DNA of 64,000 nt from Sedimentisphaerales bacterium (GCA_028281535.1 JANQJS010000019.1:62001-126000); one strand, 5' to 3'; shown: positions 9,596 through 18,535, counted from the stretch's first letter. A program made the numbers and translations. The notes: a model not told the origin generated them from the sequence alone.

Positions 9596-9711
9596 GCAGT
9601 TAAAAATCCTTTTTGTGGAATGGTATAAAGGCTTTGGAACGAATCATTGATTTTATCTGACCTATGAGAAAAAGCAAGGGGTGTCTGGCGATGTTGTTTA
9701 ATTGGGTATTG

Positions 9712-10656
9712 TTAGGATTGTCCTTGCGTTGGATCTTTGGCAACTTGTGGCTGAGTCGTTAGTTGCGCTTCGGGGGCAGGTGTTTCGATGATAGTTTTTT
9801 CTTCTGCGTGAACAACGGGTGGCAGAGATTCAGATGTTTGAACGGTGTCTGCTGGCAATTCATGCTGTTTTGTCATGTCGATGACTTCACCTGCTAAGCT
9901 GAGGTAATCTTCTGCCCCTTTGCAGTTGGGTTCATATTCAAAAATTGTTTTGCCATGACTGGGTGATTCGGCCAATTTGACATTACGACGTATACGTGTT
10001 TTGAATAGCGTAATATCTTTCCATGGCGTATCGGTGTCTCGTTGTTGCTCAAAATAAGTTTCAATGTCACCAACGATTTCAGCGGAAAGGGATGTGCGAG
10101 CATCATACATGCAAAATAGAAGCCCTGATACACTCAGCGCAGGATTGATACGTCGATTTACCAGCATGAGCATTTCAAGTAGTTGGCTTAGCCCTTGAAG
10201 GGAAAGAAAATGCGGTTGAAGTGGGATAAAAACTTCTTGGGCGGCCCCAAAAGCATTTAACGTCAATAGCCCCAAAGAGGGTGGGCAATCGATAAACACA
10301 TAATCTACAGGCTTATCGTATGCTTCAATAGCATCACGCAGAATCGTTTCGCGTCCCACCACGGTGACCAATTCTTGTTCCGCACCGGCTAAGTCAATTC
10401 CTGAAGCGAGGAATTGGACATTCTCTCTTAGTTGAATCAAACATTGGTCCAGTGATGCAGATTTCAGTAATAAATCATAGCATGAATGCTCATATTGGCT
10501 TGGATCTAGGCCAAAAAAGGTTGTTAAATGTGCTTGAGGATCTAAATCCATCAAAATCACACGGTTTCCTTTTTCTGCTAACGCGGCCGCCAGATTTACC
10601 GTTGTGGTTGTTTTACCAACGCCGCCCTTTTGATTTGCTATGGCAATAATTCTCAT
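9712..10656 (-). CDS. ParA/Soj-family ATPase (orphan)
   Basis: This 314-residue protein has the deviant Walker A KGGVGKTTTTVNLA near the N-terminus with the signature Lys, the switch DLDPQAHLT, and Walker B DYVFIDCPPSLG. It is a P-loop ATPase of the MinD/ParA class, used for chromosome or plasmid partition or cargo positioning. Usual family length is about 255, and here a C-terminal tail of about 60 residues rich in Pro/Thr/Glu/Gln follows. No parB, no parS-like palindrome cluster and no replication genes are beside it, so the cargo cannot be named. It lies upstream of the LPS operon on the same strand (116 bp gap) and downstream of the H1-like gene, from which a terminator separates it. Confidence 0.88.
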   Translation of the reverse strand: MRIIAIANQKGGVGKTTTTVNLAAALAEKGNRVILMDLDPQAHLTTFFGLDPSQYEHSCYDLLLKSASLDQCLIQLRENVQFLASGIDLAGAEQELVTVVGRETILRDAIEAYDKPVDYVFIDCPPSLGLLTLNAFGAAQEVFIPLQPHFLSLQGLSQLLEMLMLVNRRINPALSVSGLLFCMYDARTSLSAEIVGDIETYFEQQRDTDTPWKDITLFKTRIRRNVKLAESPSHGKTIFEYEPNCKGAEDYLSLAGEVIDMTKQHELPADTVQTSESLPPVVHAEEKTIIETPAPEAQLTTQPQVAKDPTQGQS

Positions 10657-10811
10657 TATTATATTATTTTCAAGTAGTTAAGTGATTTTATGGGTGGGAT
10701 AGATCAAAAACTATCCCTGTCTCATGATCAGTTAAAACCATCATTAAAACGCCTAAACGACCGATAATATATGGTTTATGTCGTCATTATAGCCAGATTA
10801 ACCGAAATGAG

Positions 10812-10860
10812 CAAAAAAAAATGGAAGATCTTGCCGTGGCGCGGTTAAGATCTTCCATTT
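10812..10860 (-). terminator. Rho-independent terminator of the Lys-rich H1-like gene
   Basis: A perfect 14-bp inverted repeat (AAATGGAAGATCTT at 10819-10832 and its complement at 10847-10860) has a 14-nt loop. Read on the minus strand, a run of nine T follows (complement of 10812-10820). It lies about 70 bp after the stop of the gene at 10932-11237 and ends that transcript before parA. Confidence 0.85.
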
Positions 10861-10931
10861 CTACAAGTGATACACTTGCATTAATTGGAGCGGCATTACA
10901 AATTCCGAAGAATTTGTAAATTGCTTACTTG

Positions 10932-11237
10932 CTACCTTTTTTTCTTCTTAGCTTTTTTCTTTGTAGCTTTCTTTTTAGCAACTTTCTTTTTAGCTTTTTT
11001 CTTAGCTACTTTTTTCTTTGCAGCTTTCTTTTTAGCTTTCTTTTTAGTTGCTTTTTTCTTCGTAGCTTTCTTTTTGGTTGCTTTCTTTTTAGCTTTTTTC
11101 TTCGTAGCTTTTTTCTTTGCTACTTTCTTTTTAGCTTTTTTCTTTGTAGCTTTCTTTTTAGCTACTTTTTTCTTCGCAACTTTCTTCTTAGCTACTTTCT
11201 TCTTTGCGACTTTTTTCTTAGCTTTTTTCTTTGCCAT
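10932..11237 (-). CDS. Lys/Ala-rich histone H1-like protein
   Basis: The 101 residues consist almost only of Lys with Ala, Val and Thr, arranged as KKK[AV][AT] pentads and KKKAK units from residue 3 to the C-terminus (ends KKKKR). There is no globular domain. The composition matches the C-terminal tails of histone H1 and bacterial H1-like proteins (the Hc1/Hc2 and AlgP/AlgR3 style), which bind DNA by charge, so a nucleoid-binding role is inferred. It is the only gene in the window with a consensus promoter, a full-length Shine-Dalgarno and a clear terminator all in place, suggesting high expression as a single-gene transcript. Long open frames on the plus strand here are antisense artefacts of the repeat. 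Confidence 0.85.
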   Translation of the reverse strand: MAKKKAKKKVAKKKVAKKKVAKKKVAKKKATKKKAKKKVAKKKATKKKAKKKATKKKATKKKATKKKAKKKAAKKKVAKKKAKKKVAKKKATKKKAKKKKR

Positions 11238-11243
11238 AGGTGT

Positions 11244-11255
11244 ATCACCTCCTTT
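11244..11255 (-). promoter_or_regulatory. Full-length Shine-Dalgarno of the H1-like gene
   Basis: On the minus strand AAAGGAGGTGAT matches the complete complement of the usual 16S rRNA 3' end over 12 nt, six nt before the ATG at 11237. No other gene in the window has so long a match. It fixes the start codon and predicts strong translation. Confidence 0.85.
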
Positions 11256-11278
11256 CCATTGGGCGTATTTAATGGAAA

Positions 11279-11307
11279 ATTTTACCTGTGGTAAAAACAG
11301 GTGTCAA
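11279..11307 (-). promoter_or_regulatory. Consensus sigma-70 promoter with palindrome in the spacer (H1-like gene)
   Basis: Read on the minus strand: TTGACA (11302-11307), a 17-bp spacer, then TAAAAT (11279-11284), about 42 bp before the ATG at 11237. The spacer contains the inverted repeat ACCTGT-N7-ACAGGT (11284-11302), which would sit under RNA polymerase and could be a repressor site. The promoter is a direct sequence match; the operator is an inference. Confidence 0.75.
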
Positions 11308-11552
11308 AAAATTTTTCTAATAATAAACTAAAAAACAGTGTTGAAAACAGTTTTTCAGTCTTGTTACGCACTATTTGTCCGATTTGTTTCTCTCTATCGT
11401 CATAAAAAGTGTAGTAACTTCATAATTTTTAGAAGTTGTGCGCTACATTACGCCTAATTTTGCACAAAGTTAAGGAAAAATGAGTAAAAAGACATGCGCG
11501 AAGCAGAGATTTTCACTTCTTTAACAGCTTGTCTGATAGTAGAAACAAAAAA

Positions 11553-13232
11553 TTATAAATTTTTTGAAGAAATGAGAGTTTTTACTGACTCTTTTTTAGA
11601 AATTAAGCACTGTAATGCTGTATGAAAGTGTAAATCATCGTTTGATGAGTAGTTTTTTGTAGAGATAAGTTTAGTAAACATCGTGTTATTAGCATCAATA
11701 ATGATATTTGGTATGACCCCTTTGCGATGGAAACTAATGTCGCTGGGAGGGGTAAATGATGCTGTGGTTAAACTCAAAGCGGCATTCGTATATTTTAAAT
11801 GATAAATTGTTTGTACTAAACCTTTACCTAGTGTTTTACTTCCTATAACTGTTGCTCTTTGATGATCTTTGAGTGCAGCGGAAAAAATCTCAGCGGCACT
11901 TGCAGTGTGTTCATCAACCAATAGCACGACGGGATGAGCATATGTTTTAGATGATGTTTTATTGGTGCGATGGATAATTTTATTATCTGCTGTTTGTACC
12001 TTTACAATAACACCATCTTGGATAAATAAACTCGCTGCATTAATGGCTGAATCCATTTTGCCACCACCATTACTTCGCAGGTCGATGATTAATGATTTTG
12101 CACCTTGCTGCGTTAATGTTTTGATGGCTTGGTTCATTTCAATTTCAGTATCATTATCGAAGCCTGCCACGCGGAAGTAGCCCGTTGTGTATTCTGAAAT
12201 GTATTTGAGATTCCTTACCGTAGGTGAATCGATACGCGAGCGTTTTACTTGAACCTCAAAGATGTCATTGTCACGCTTAAGGGATAATTGGCATAATGTA
12301 TTTGGTTTGCCGGTTAGTAAGCTGCCCACTTTGCTCATGGGTAAATTTTTGAGATGCTTATTCTTTACTTTGATAATGGCATCGCCCGGTTGGATACCCG
12401 CTTTGTCAGCTGGACTGTTTGGGATCACATCAAAAATGATAGGGAACTCTTCGCCGGAAAGTACATCAATGCCTATACCAACATAATTCCCTTTTAACCT
12501 GTCTTGCATAATACGATACTTTTGCGGACTAATAAGATATGAGTATTTATCAAGGCTGTCGGCGTAAGCGTAAGAGAGTTCAATCGTAGGCCAGCAGGGG
12601 TTTAATCCCGCTTTTTCGCTTAATGCATATAGCGTTTTAAGTGTTTGTTTGATTTCATTGATTGTGTCGGAGCTAGTGAATTCAAATGTGTTATAGAGTG
12701 AAACCAACTTGTTTTGGAGTTCATATAATTTTTCAGGTGTTGTATCCAGAGCTTTCTGCATCGCTGGATTTTGCGTCGCGGCTAGGCATTGAAGCAAGCC
12801 TTTTTTAAATAACGTTGTTTGGTCAAAGTTTTGAAAATATTGCTCATCGGCTAATTCAAGTACTTCCTCAAGTTGCATCATCGCTGTGTGAGGTTGCATG
12901 TAGGCCATAGTGTCTGTAATGCTACGGTCAAGATATCGGTCTTCTACTGCGCGATTCGCCAAGCACCATTGTCTGCGTTTATCAACTTCAGGGTCTTGCT
13001 CATCGGCAGTGTTGGGGATTTTTTTAAGAAGTGATTGTGCTTGGCGCCAATCGAAATTTTCTATGGCCTGATCGACTTGTTGTAAGAGCTTTTGGTGTGA
13101 ATCTTGCCGCGATGCAAAGAGGTCATGTGATTCAATGGAGGATAAAACAACCCAGGACAATAGGACTAAAGAAAGTCCAAGTGGGCTTGTCAGTGTTGTC
13201 GTTAAAGTTTTCTGTTTTCGCTCTCTCATCAT
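11553..13232 (-). CDS. S41 peptidase with long N-terminal extension and PDZ domain
   Basis: This 559-residue protein has an N-terminal hydrophobic signal (about 14-32, LGLSLVLLSWVVLSS), so it is exported. About residues 40-230 form a helical region of unknown function with TPR-like or coiled character. A PDZ domain follows (YVGIGIDVLSGEEFP, ADKAGIQPGDAIIKVK), then the S41 core with DLRSNGGGKMDSA, the Ser-bearing TASAAEIFSAAL and the Lys-bearing LGKGLVQ. The Ser/Lys dyad is intact. It is longer than the CtpA-like protein at 4776-6134 and about 25-30% similar by eye in the catalytic half. The role is likely processing or degradation of periplasmic proteins. It appears monocistronic; adjacent MM codons leave one residue of start ambiguity. 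Confidence 0.9.
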   Translation of the reverse strand: MMRERKQKTLTTTLTSPLGLSLVLLSWVVLSSIESHDLFASRQDSHQKLLQQVDQAIENFDWRQAQSLLKKIPNTADEQDPEVDKRRQWCLANRAVEDRYLDRSITDTMAYMQPHTAMMQLEEVLELADEQYFQNFDQTTLFKKGLLQCLAATQNPAMQKALDTTPEKLYELQNKLVSLYNTFEFTSSDTINEIKQTLKTLYALSEKAGLNPCWPTIELSYAYADSLDKYSYLISPQKYRIMQDRLKGNYVGIGIDVLSGEEFPIIFDVIPNSPADKAGIQPGDAIIKVKNKHLKNLPMSKVGSLLTGKPNTLCQLSLKRDNDIFEVQVKRSRIDSPTVRNLKYISEYTTGYFRVAGFDNDTEIEMNQAIKTLTQQGAKSLIIDLRSNGGGKMDSAINAASLFIQDGVIVKVQTADNKIIHRTNKTSSKTYAHPVVLLVDEHTASAAEIFSAALKDHQRATVIGSKTLGKGLVQTIYHLKYTNAALSLTTASFTPPSDISFHRKGVIPNIIIDANNTMFTKLISTKNYSSNDDLHFHTALQCLISKKESVKTLISSKNL

Positions 13233-13545
13233 TTTGCACCAGTCATAAAGGCATAGGTTTCTCCCAATTGGTTTTGGGAGGGTAGATTTATTATAGGCAA
13301 TTTAGCGTTTTTTTTAAAGGCTCCAGCCCCTAAAGTTCGTGTAAATAAAGGAATTACCGCGTGGTAAAATCAGCCAGTCGACATAAGTTATCTAATGTGA
13401 CAAAATTAAACTGCCTATTTTTACAAAACGTTATAATTGTTCACTTTAATCATTGATCAAAAGGCCGTAGAGCGATACATTTTCTGTTTCGAATCGTTTT
13501 ATTGAATGGTATTTATATATATTTGTTTGAAGGGAACCTTAAACA
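13233..13545. other. Divergent intergenic region (313 bp) between S41 protease and gpmI
   Basis: On the minus strand a TATAAT (complement of about 13290-13295) with a weak TTTAAA 17 bp upstream could serve the protease. Its leader then holds a perfect 7-bp stem CTCCCAA/TTGGGAG (13261-13267, 13274-13280). Toward gpmI, TATAAT occurs at 13432-13437 but without a good -35. No gene is seen. Confidence 0.4.
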
Positions 13546-15114
13546 ATGTCTGAAATGCAGCTGAGAACACGCCCACTTGTCTTGGTTATCCGAGATGGCT
13601 GGGGAGAAAATCCAAACCAAAAACTTCACGAGTATGATGCGACACGTCATGCAAAAACGCCTATCGATGATTTTCTAAAAGAAAATTATTCGAATTGTTT
13701 GATTGCAACTAGCGGAGAAGATGTGGGCCTACCTGATGGCACTATGGGAAATAGTGAGGTCGGTCATCAAAACATTGGTGCCGGGCGCATTGTTGATCAA
13801 GAATCCATGCGATTAACACGAAGTATTCGTGAAGGTGATTTTTTTGAAAATAAAACTTTTTTGGAAGCCATTGAATTTTGCAAAAAGAATAATGGTAAAC
13901 TTCATTTGTTGGGTTTGACAAGTAATGCAGGTGTTCATTCAAGATTGGGTCACTTGTATGGTTTATTAGAATTAGCTAAACGTCAAAATTTTGACAATGT
14001 TTTCCTGCATGCCTTTGCAGATGGTCGTGATACACCACCACAAAGCGGACAAGGCTATCTCAAAGAGATTGAAGAAAAGATGGCAGAAATTGGCGTTGGG
14101 AAAGTGGCGTCGATTGTAGGGCGTTTTTGGGCCATGGATCGCGATTTGCGTTGGGAGCGAATTGAAAAAGCTTACGCCTGTTTAACACAAGGCAATGGCA
14201 CGGCCTTCAAATCGGCACATGAAGCCATGCAGCATGGTTATGATAATGAGATTACTGACGAATTTACAGAGCCAAGCTGTATTGTTAATGATGCCGGCGA
14301 GCCATTGGCCACCATTCAAGATGGCGATGCCGTAATTTTCTATAATTTCCGGGGCGATCGACCTCGTCAGATTACGCGTGCATTTGTGGATGCTGATTTT
14401 AGTGGCTTTGACCGTGAGAAGAGGCTGGATCTTTTCTATGTTTGCATGACAGCTTATGATTCAACCATCGATGCGCCAGTGGCGTTTCCTAAACCAGCGA
14501 AAATGAAAAATATTTGCGGATCTTACTTATCAGAGCTTGGGCTAAAACAGTTTCGTTGTGCAGAAACAGAAAAATATGCTCATGTGACTTTTTTCTACAA
14601 CGATTATACCGAAGAACCTTTTGAAGGTGAAGATCGTCAGATTGTTCCATCTCCTAAGGTGCGAACTTATGATATGAAACCTGAAATGTCCGCCTATGAG
14701 TTAACAGATATGCTCATCGGTAAGTTGGATAGTGGTTTGTATGACTTTGTGGTTTTGAATTATGCTAATCCAGATATGGTCGGTCATACCGGTGACTTGG
14801 ATGCCGCTGTCAAAGCTGCTGAAGTCGTTGATGAATGTGTGGGTAAAGTTCTGGATAAGATCAAAGAGATTGGGGGCAGTGCCATTGTTACGGCCGATCA
14901 TGGCAATTTGGAATGCATGTACAATCCAGATGTCAAAAGTCCGATGACTTCACACACGACCTATACAGTACCATTATTCATTGTTGATGAAGAATTAAAA
15001 GGGTGCAAGCTTCGTAATGATGGTCGATTAGCTGATGTGGTACCGACCGCTTTTGCTATGATGGGCATTCCGAAACCCGAAGAGATGACAGGCGAATCTT
15101 TGATTGTGCTATAA
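13546..15114 (+). CDS. gpmI: 2,3-bisphosphoglycerate-independent phosphoglycerate mutase
   Basis: This 522-residue protein is full length for the family (about 510-550). It interconverts 3- and 2-phosphoglycerate in glycolysis through a phosphoserine intermediate, with two metal ions (Mn or Zn). Visible landmarks are LVLVIRDGWGENP at the N-terminus (metal Asp), MGNSEVGHQNIGAGR with the nucleophile Ser, HAFADGRDTPP, GRFWAMDRDLRWER, NYANPDMVGHTGDLDAA and the metal-binding TADHGNLE. All expected metal and substrate residues appear present. GAAGGGAACC precedes the ATG. A strong terminator follows directly, so it is probably a single-gene transcript. Confidence 0.96.
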   Translation: MSEMQLRTRPLVLVIRDGWGENPNQKLHEYDATRHAKTPIDDFLKENYSNCLIATSGEDVGLPDGTMGNSEVGHQNIGAGRIVDQESMRLTRSIREGDFFENKTFLEAIEFCKKNNGKLHLLGLTSNAGVHSRLGHLYGLLELAKRQNFDNVFLHAFADGRDTPPQSGQGYLKEIEEKMAEIGVGKVASIVGRFWAMDRDLRWERIEKAYACLTQGNGTAFKSAHEAMQHGYDNEITDEFTEPSCIVNDAGEPLATIQDGDAVIFYNFRGDRPRQITRAFVDADFSGFDREKRLDLFYVCMTAYDSTIDAPVAFPKPAKMKNICGSYLSELGLKQFRCAETEKYAHVTFFYNDYTEEPFEGEDRQIVPSPKVRTYDMKPEMSAYELTDMLIGKLDSGLYDFVVLNYANPDMVGHTGDLDAAVKAAEVVDECVGKVLDKIKEIGGSAIVTADHGNLECMYNPDVKSPMTSHTTYTVPLFIVDEELKGCKLRNDGRLADVVPTAFAMMGIPKPEEMTGESLIVL

Positions 15115-15138
15115 TAAAAAAACGAATTCTTGAAGCAA

Positions 15139-15180
15139 TAAAAAAGCGGATGTTGGTTTTGCCAATCATCCGCTTTTTTT
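15139..15180 (+). terminator. Bidirectional rho-independent terminator after gpmI
   Basis: The stem is GCGGATG-TTGG with CCAA-T-CATCCGC (one bulged T), flanked by an A-run on the left and a run of eight T on the right. It serves gpmI on the plus strand and, through the complementary T-run, the convergent membrane-protein gene (stop 15204). Confidence 0.85.
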
Positions 15181-15203
15181 ATATTTAATTTGTAATTGAA
15201 TCA

Positions 15204-17225
15204 TTAATAGGGTTTATAGTCATTTTCTTTATTATCTGAATCTTCATTGTTGGAATCATCAGACGATGGTGGGGTTTCGTCCTGTTGTTGCTCTGGCATG
15301 GGTTCCAGCTCAATGGGTTTGTCCTCATCTTCAGGTAATTCAGAGCTTGAAGATGTTTCAACACCTTGATCCTGTGTGGGTTGGGGCTCAACGAGCGGTT
15401 GCGAAGGTGGTTGAGAGGCTTCTGTTTCTTGATTTGCTTGAGATTCTTCAATTTGATCTTCTTGAGCGATGAGTTGATTGAGATCTGCATCTTCCTCTAA
15501 GTGAACATCTTCCCATGGGCTATCGTCTACGTGTTTTCGTAGTAAAAAGTAAATCGTGGTATTGGTCGAGAAGATATAGCTGACTGCAAATGATAAAATC
15601 AAACCCGCAATGGCCCAGGTCCAAAGGAAAATAAAGAACGCCGCGATACTTTCTGATCCACTTAATGCCATGAAGTTAACATCCGGGTGGATATTTTGAA
15701 AGCTGGGTGATGGCCAGATCAAATCCATTTTATTGACGACATCAATTTGGGAGGCATCATCAAATGCCATGGCTGCTTGTACTGGCCCGCGGACGGTGAT
15801 CAGCATGACAAAGCCAAATAATCTGACAAAGAAAAAGCAGATCGCACCATAGATAGAAGCGATCAATGTGTAAAACAGCATGTGCCAAGGACGACCAATG
15901 ATATAGCTAAAAGATCGGCTAATCGCATCAAAGTGATCAGAGCCTTCGACTGAAATAGCTGGGTACATCAAGTTGACACCGCCAATAAAGACAATAACTA
16001 TAAAGGTAATAATAAAGCCCGCTAATAGAGCCAAGCCCATTAACAACCCAGTCAAAATATCACCAATTGCCAGGGGCAGTGTTCCTAAAAGTGATAGCAG
16101 CATCAGGATTAAAGAGATGACCAAGACGATCATAATTGGGATCAGAGGTGCTGTAAAAAAGCTAAAGAATTTATCAGAACTAAATTTCAATGCAGTCAGT
16201 GGACCAATCCGTTCATCTCTTGCAAATTGCAATGCTGACATGCGACAGATTGCACCCCCAAAAATAGACCAGACAGCGAGCCAAGATAGAATTAATAAAA
16301 TGGCAAAAAATGGATGAAAGCGTGTGAGCCAGCAAAGTGCTAGCATCGCTGAAACAATATTGTCTTTAACTTTACCAAAATCCTGTTCAAATACCAACGC
16401 TTGAGCTGTTGCGTAAAAATTGTCTCCATAAAAATCTTTTAATGCAGAAAAAAGTCCTTGGCCGTCACGTGCTTTTGCCAGTGATTTCATTTGAGCATAG
16501 CGAACCGTATCTTTGATCTGATTGATATCAATTTCTACTTGTGTTTTTTCCTTTTTCTGATCTGCTTGAGAATTGCGATCATTCACAATAATCATTTTGC
16601 GTAAATAGTTTTTCTCATCCCAATCACTCAATGTGCCTGTATTGATTGCTTTGAACAGTGTGCGATAGGCAATATCAAGCTCGCTGATTTGCTTGGTTTT
16701 CAGATCTTCGAGTTCTTTTTGTTTTTCTGAATCTTTTTTACCGGCAAGTTCACTCGATTTTTCATACGCGTCGTTAATATATTTGGTACGAAAACCATAC
16801 CATTTTTCGAGTGTTTCTACAGAGACTTTATAGTTTTTTCTATAGGTCTCATCAATTGAGACGTATGTGTTTGACGATGTTTTATTGTCGGCTAGTTGAT
16901 TGAGTCGCTGTTCTATATCGGTGAGTAGGCGATGGTTGAATTGCTCGATATCTGTTCCTGCCGGATTGTTTAAGTAAGCCGTTAGATGATTTTTCTCTCC
17001 AATGCTGGAAACCTGGTTGACATTATTGATCATCTTGCTGTGGGAAGGCGTTAGGCTATCGAGCAGCCATCCCGCGACATTCATAAGGATAATTCCCATC
17101 AGAGCCAAGACTAATTTGCTAGGTTTTATGGCATTGGAAAAGCCTTTGAAGAGTTTGGTAAAATAAAAGCCTTTAAGGAAATCCCCGGCATTGAAATCAT
17201 TCGATTCTGATGTGTGATGCGACAT
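15204..17225 (-). CDS. Multi-pass membrane protein with acidic C-terminal tail, function unknown
   Basis: The 673 residues start at an ATG with GGAGC 7 nt upstream. One transmembrane segment lies near residues 38-56, followed by a Lys/Glu-rich extracytoplasmic or cytoplasmic helical domain (about 60-290). Then come about six transmembrane segments: FFAILLILSWLAVWSIFGGAI, a long double hydrophobic block rich in Leu/Ile, and later FFVRLFGFVMLITV and FFIFLWTWAIAGLILSFAV. The last 100 or so residues are Glu/Asp/Gln/Ser-rich. No enzymatic motif is visible. Similar proteins are usually annotated as hypothetical; a transporter-like or envelope scaffold role is only a guess. Confidence 0.75.
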   Translation of the reverse strand: MSHHTSESNDFNAGDFLKGFYFTKLFKGFSNAIKPSKLVLALMGIILMNVAGWLLDSLTPSHSKMINNVNQVSSIGEKNHLTAYLNNPAGTDIEQFNHRLLTDIEQRLNQLADNKTSSNTYVSIDETYRKNYKVSVETLEKWYGFRTKYINDAYEKSSELAGKKDSEKQKELEDLKTKQISELDIAYRTLFKAINTGTLSDWDEKNYLRKMIIVNDRNSQADQKKEKTQVEIDINQIKDTVRYAQMKSLAKARDGQGLFSALKDFYGDNFYATAQALVFEQDFGKVKDNIVSAMLALCWLTRFHPFFAILLILSWLAVWSIFGGAICRMSALQFARDERIGPLTALKFSSDKFFSFFTAPLIPIMIVLVISLILMLLSLLGTLPLAIGDILTGLLMGLALLAGFIITFIVIVFIGGVNLMYPAISVEGSDHFDAISRSFSYIIGRPWHMLFYTLIASIYGAICFFFVRLFGFVMLITVRGPVQAAMAFDDASQIDVVNKMDLIWPSPSFQNIHPDVNFMALSGSESIAAFFIFLWTWAIAGLILSFAVSYIFSTNTTIYFLLRKHVDDSPWEDVHLEEDADLNQLIAQEDQIEESQANQETEASQPPSQPLVEPQPTQDQGVETSSSSELPEDEDKPIELEPMPEQQQDETPPSSDDSNNEDSDNKENDYKPY

Positions 17226-17411
17226 AAAAAGCTCCTGACTACTTTTAATGAATAAAAACCAACCGAAGTCGATTTATTTTTTATAATTAGGTTAACTGTT
17301 AATCGACAACAATTATTATAAGTGCATATAGCAGGGGTGCAATAGAAATAATTGGAGATGTTTTTAAGGGCTGACCTGCAAAAAAGTTTGCTAATAAGGA
17401 GTTTAGGGTGA

Positions 17412-17600
17412 TTAGTCTTCTGGATTCTCATTGTCCAGGTTATTGGTTTTATCCCCGGCGATTTTATAATCACCTTCCAACCAGTGTCCCAGATCAACCA
17501 TGCGACAACGTTCACTGCAAAAAGGGAAATAGTCCAGATCGTTTGGATTTCCCACGAGTTTATCGTGGCAGGTTGGGCAATGAAATTTATTTTCAATCAT
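17412..17600 (-). CDS. yacG: DNA gyrase inhibitor YacG-type zinc protein
   Basis: The 62 residues show the YacG pattern: CPTC near the N-terminus, then FPFCSERCRMVDLGHWLEGDY, giving a four-cysteine zinc site and the conserved DLG-x-W. E. coli YacG binds GyrB and inhibits gyrase; the same family role is assumed here. The last dozen residues are acidic and polar. It lies 18 bp downstream of the FmdB-type gene at the end of the chaperone gene string, which probably reflects co-transcription. Confidence 0.85.
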   Translation of the reverse strand: MIENKFHCPTCHDKLVGNPNDLDYFPFCSERCRMVDLGHWLEGDYKIAGDKTNNLDNENPED

Positions 17601-17618
17601 GAGCTTAGAATGAAATTG

Positions 17619-17924
17619 TTAGTCTGATTTTTTTTTTGCCGATTTGGTTTTGTCTTTTTTCTCAGACTTTTTGGATTTTTTACTATCGCTGGATGAGGAT
17701 TTTTTGTCTTTGTCCGCTTTGGCCGACTCCTTGTAGCCATCACTTCGGTAGTCCGTTTCGTAAAAGCCGCTGCCTTTGAAGATTAATCCAGCCCCGGCGC
17801 CAATCAATCGTTTTAATTTGCGTTTTTTGCATTTCGGACAGGTTTTGAGTGGTTTGGCGGTGATGGACTGAAATTCTTCAAATGTATAACCGCAGTCTGG
17901 ACATTCATATTCATACGTTGGCAT
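17619..17924 (-). CDS. FmdB-family zinc-ribbon protein
   Basis: The 101 residues match the FmdB zinc ribbon: MPTYEYECPDCGYTFEEFQS, then CPKCKKRKLKRLIGAGAGLIFKGSGFY, with two CxxC pairs. The C-terminal 35 residues are Lys/Ser/Asp-rich low complexity. The family is thought to be regulatory, but its function is not established. The start lies only 2 bp after grpE, and the gene is part of the groEL-dnaJ-grpE string, so it is likely expressed with the chaperones. Confidence 0.85.
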   Translation of the reverse strand: MPTYEYECPDCGYTFEEFQSITAKPLKTCPKCKKRKLKRLIGAGAGLIFKGSGFYETDYRSDGYKESAKADKDKKSSSSDSKKSKKSEKKDKTKSAKKKSD

Positions 17925-17926
17925 GA

Positions 17927-18496
17927 TTAGTCTTCCTCAGATTCATTTTCCGCTTCAGTTGCTTCGACTTGAGGACTGCGTGCTACAGAAACTTTGGTCG
18001 GGCGTAAAACAATATCACCCATACTATATCCACGTGAAAATTCAGCGATGATGCAATTTTCGTCAATTTCATCGCTTTCTTGTCGCATCATAGCTTCATG
18101 TAAATTGGGGTCAAAGTTGTCACCAGGATTAACTTCAATAGGTTGAATCGATTGGCCAGATAGCGTGTCGATCATATGATCATAAACAATTTTCACACCT
18201 TTTAAAACGGCAGCCACATCCTGATCTTCCGTTACAGAAGATAATGTCTGATCAAAATTATCAAGTATAGGAAGTAGTGCTTTCGCCATGTCCTGCTTGG
18301 CAAATTGCGATGCCTGTTCAATTTGTTTGTGTGAACGTTTTTGGTAGTTTTGGTAATCCGCTGCTAGACGCTGAAGTTGCTCTTTCAATTCCTGAATCGT
18401 TTGCTGGTCATCGTTTACGGCCTCCGTTTCCTGAGCTTCTTCAGGTTGAACGTTCTCTTCGACTTTTTCTTCTTTTTTCTTTTTCTTCGCACTCAT
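17927..18496 (-). CDS. grpE: GrpE nucleotide-exchange factor for DnaK
   Basis: The 189 residues have a Lys/Glu-rich N-terminal tail, a long coiled-coil helix (about 30-75: LKEQLQRLAADYQNYQKRS) and the C-terminal beta domain with NPGDNFDPNLHEAMMRQES and GYSMGDIVLRPTKVSVA, the standard GrpE signature. It releases ADP from DnaK in the cytosol. It lies 39 bp downstream of dnaJ. No dnaK is present in the window, so the K gene is elsewhere. Confidence 0.95.
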   Translation of the reverse strand: MSAKKKKKEEKVEENVQPEEAQETEAVNDDQQTIQELKEQLQRLAADYQNYQKRSHKQIEQASQFAKQDMAKALLPILDNFDQTLSSVTEDQDVAAVLKGVKIVYDHMIDTLSGQSIQPIEVNPGDNFDPNLHEAMMRQESDEIDENCIIAEFSRGYSMGDIVLRPTKVSVARSPQVEATEAENESEED

Positions 18497-18535
18497 GGTT
18501 ATTTAACTCTTCTGGATCGTTTATCGATAACAGGA

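Larger units (their letters stand above)
11238..11552. other. Intergenic region (315 bp) between H1-like gene and S41 protease
   Basis: Its left end holds the promoter and ribosome-binding site of the H1-like gene. The rest, about 11310-11552, is AT-rich with no gene, hairpin with T-run, or repeat that can be supported. Confidence 0.5.

Noticed and set aside
9712-10656. Plasmid or integrated-element partition locus
   Set aside because: ParA is present but no ParB, parS cluster, rep gene, integrase or att-like repeats were seen.
10932-11237. Possible CRISPR-like repeat array
   Set aside because: The periodicity is 15-nt-like codon repeats of a coding gene (KKKAT/KKKVA), with no unique spacers.
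10885-11331. Long plus-strand open frames rich in Phe/Leu
   Set aside because: They are the antisense of the Lys-rich repeat gene on the minus strand; the TTTTTCTT-type repeat produces open frames in several phases.
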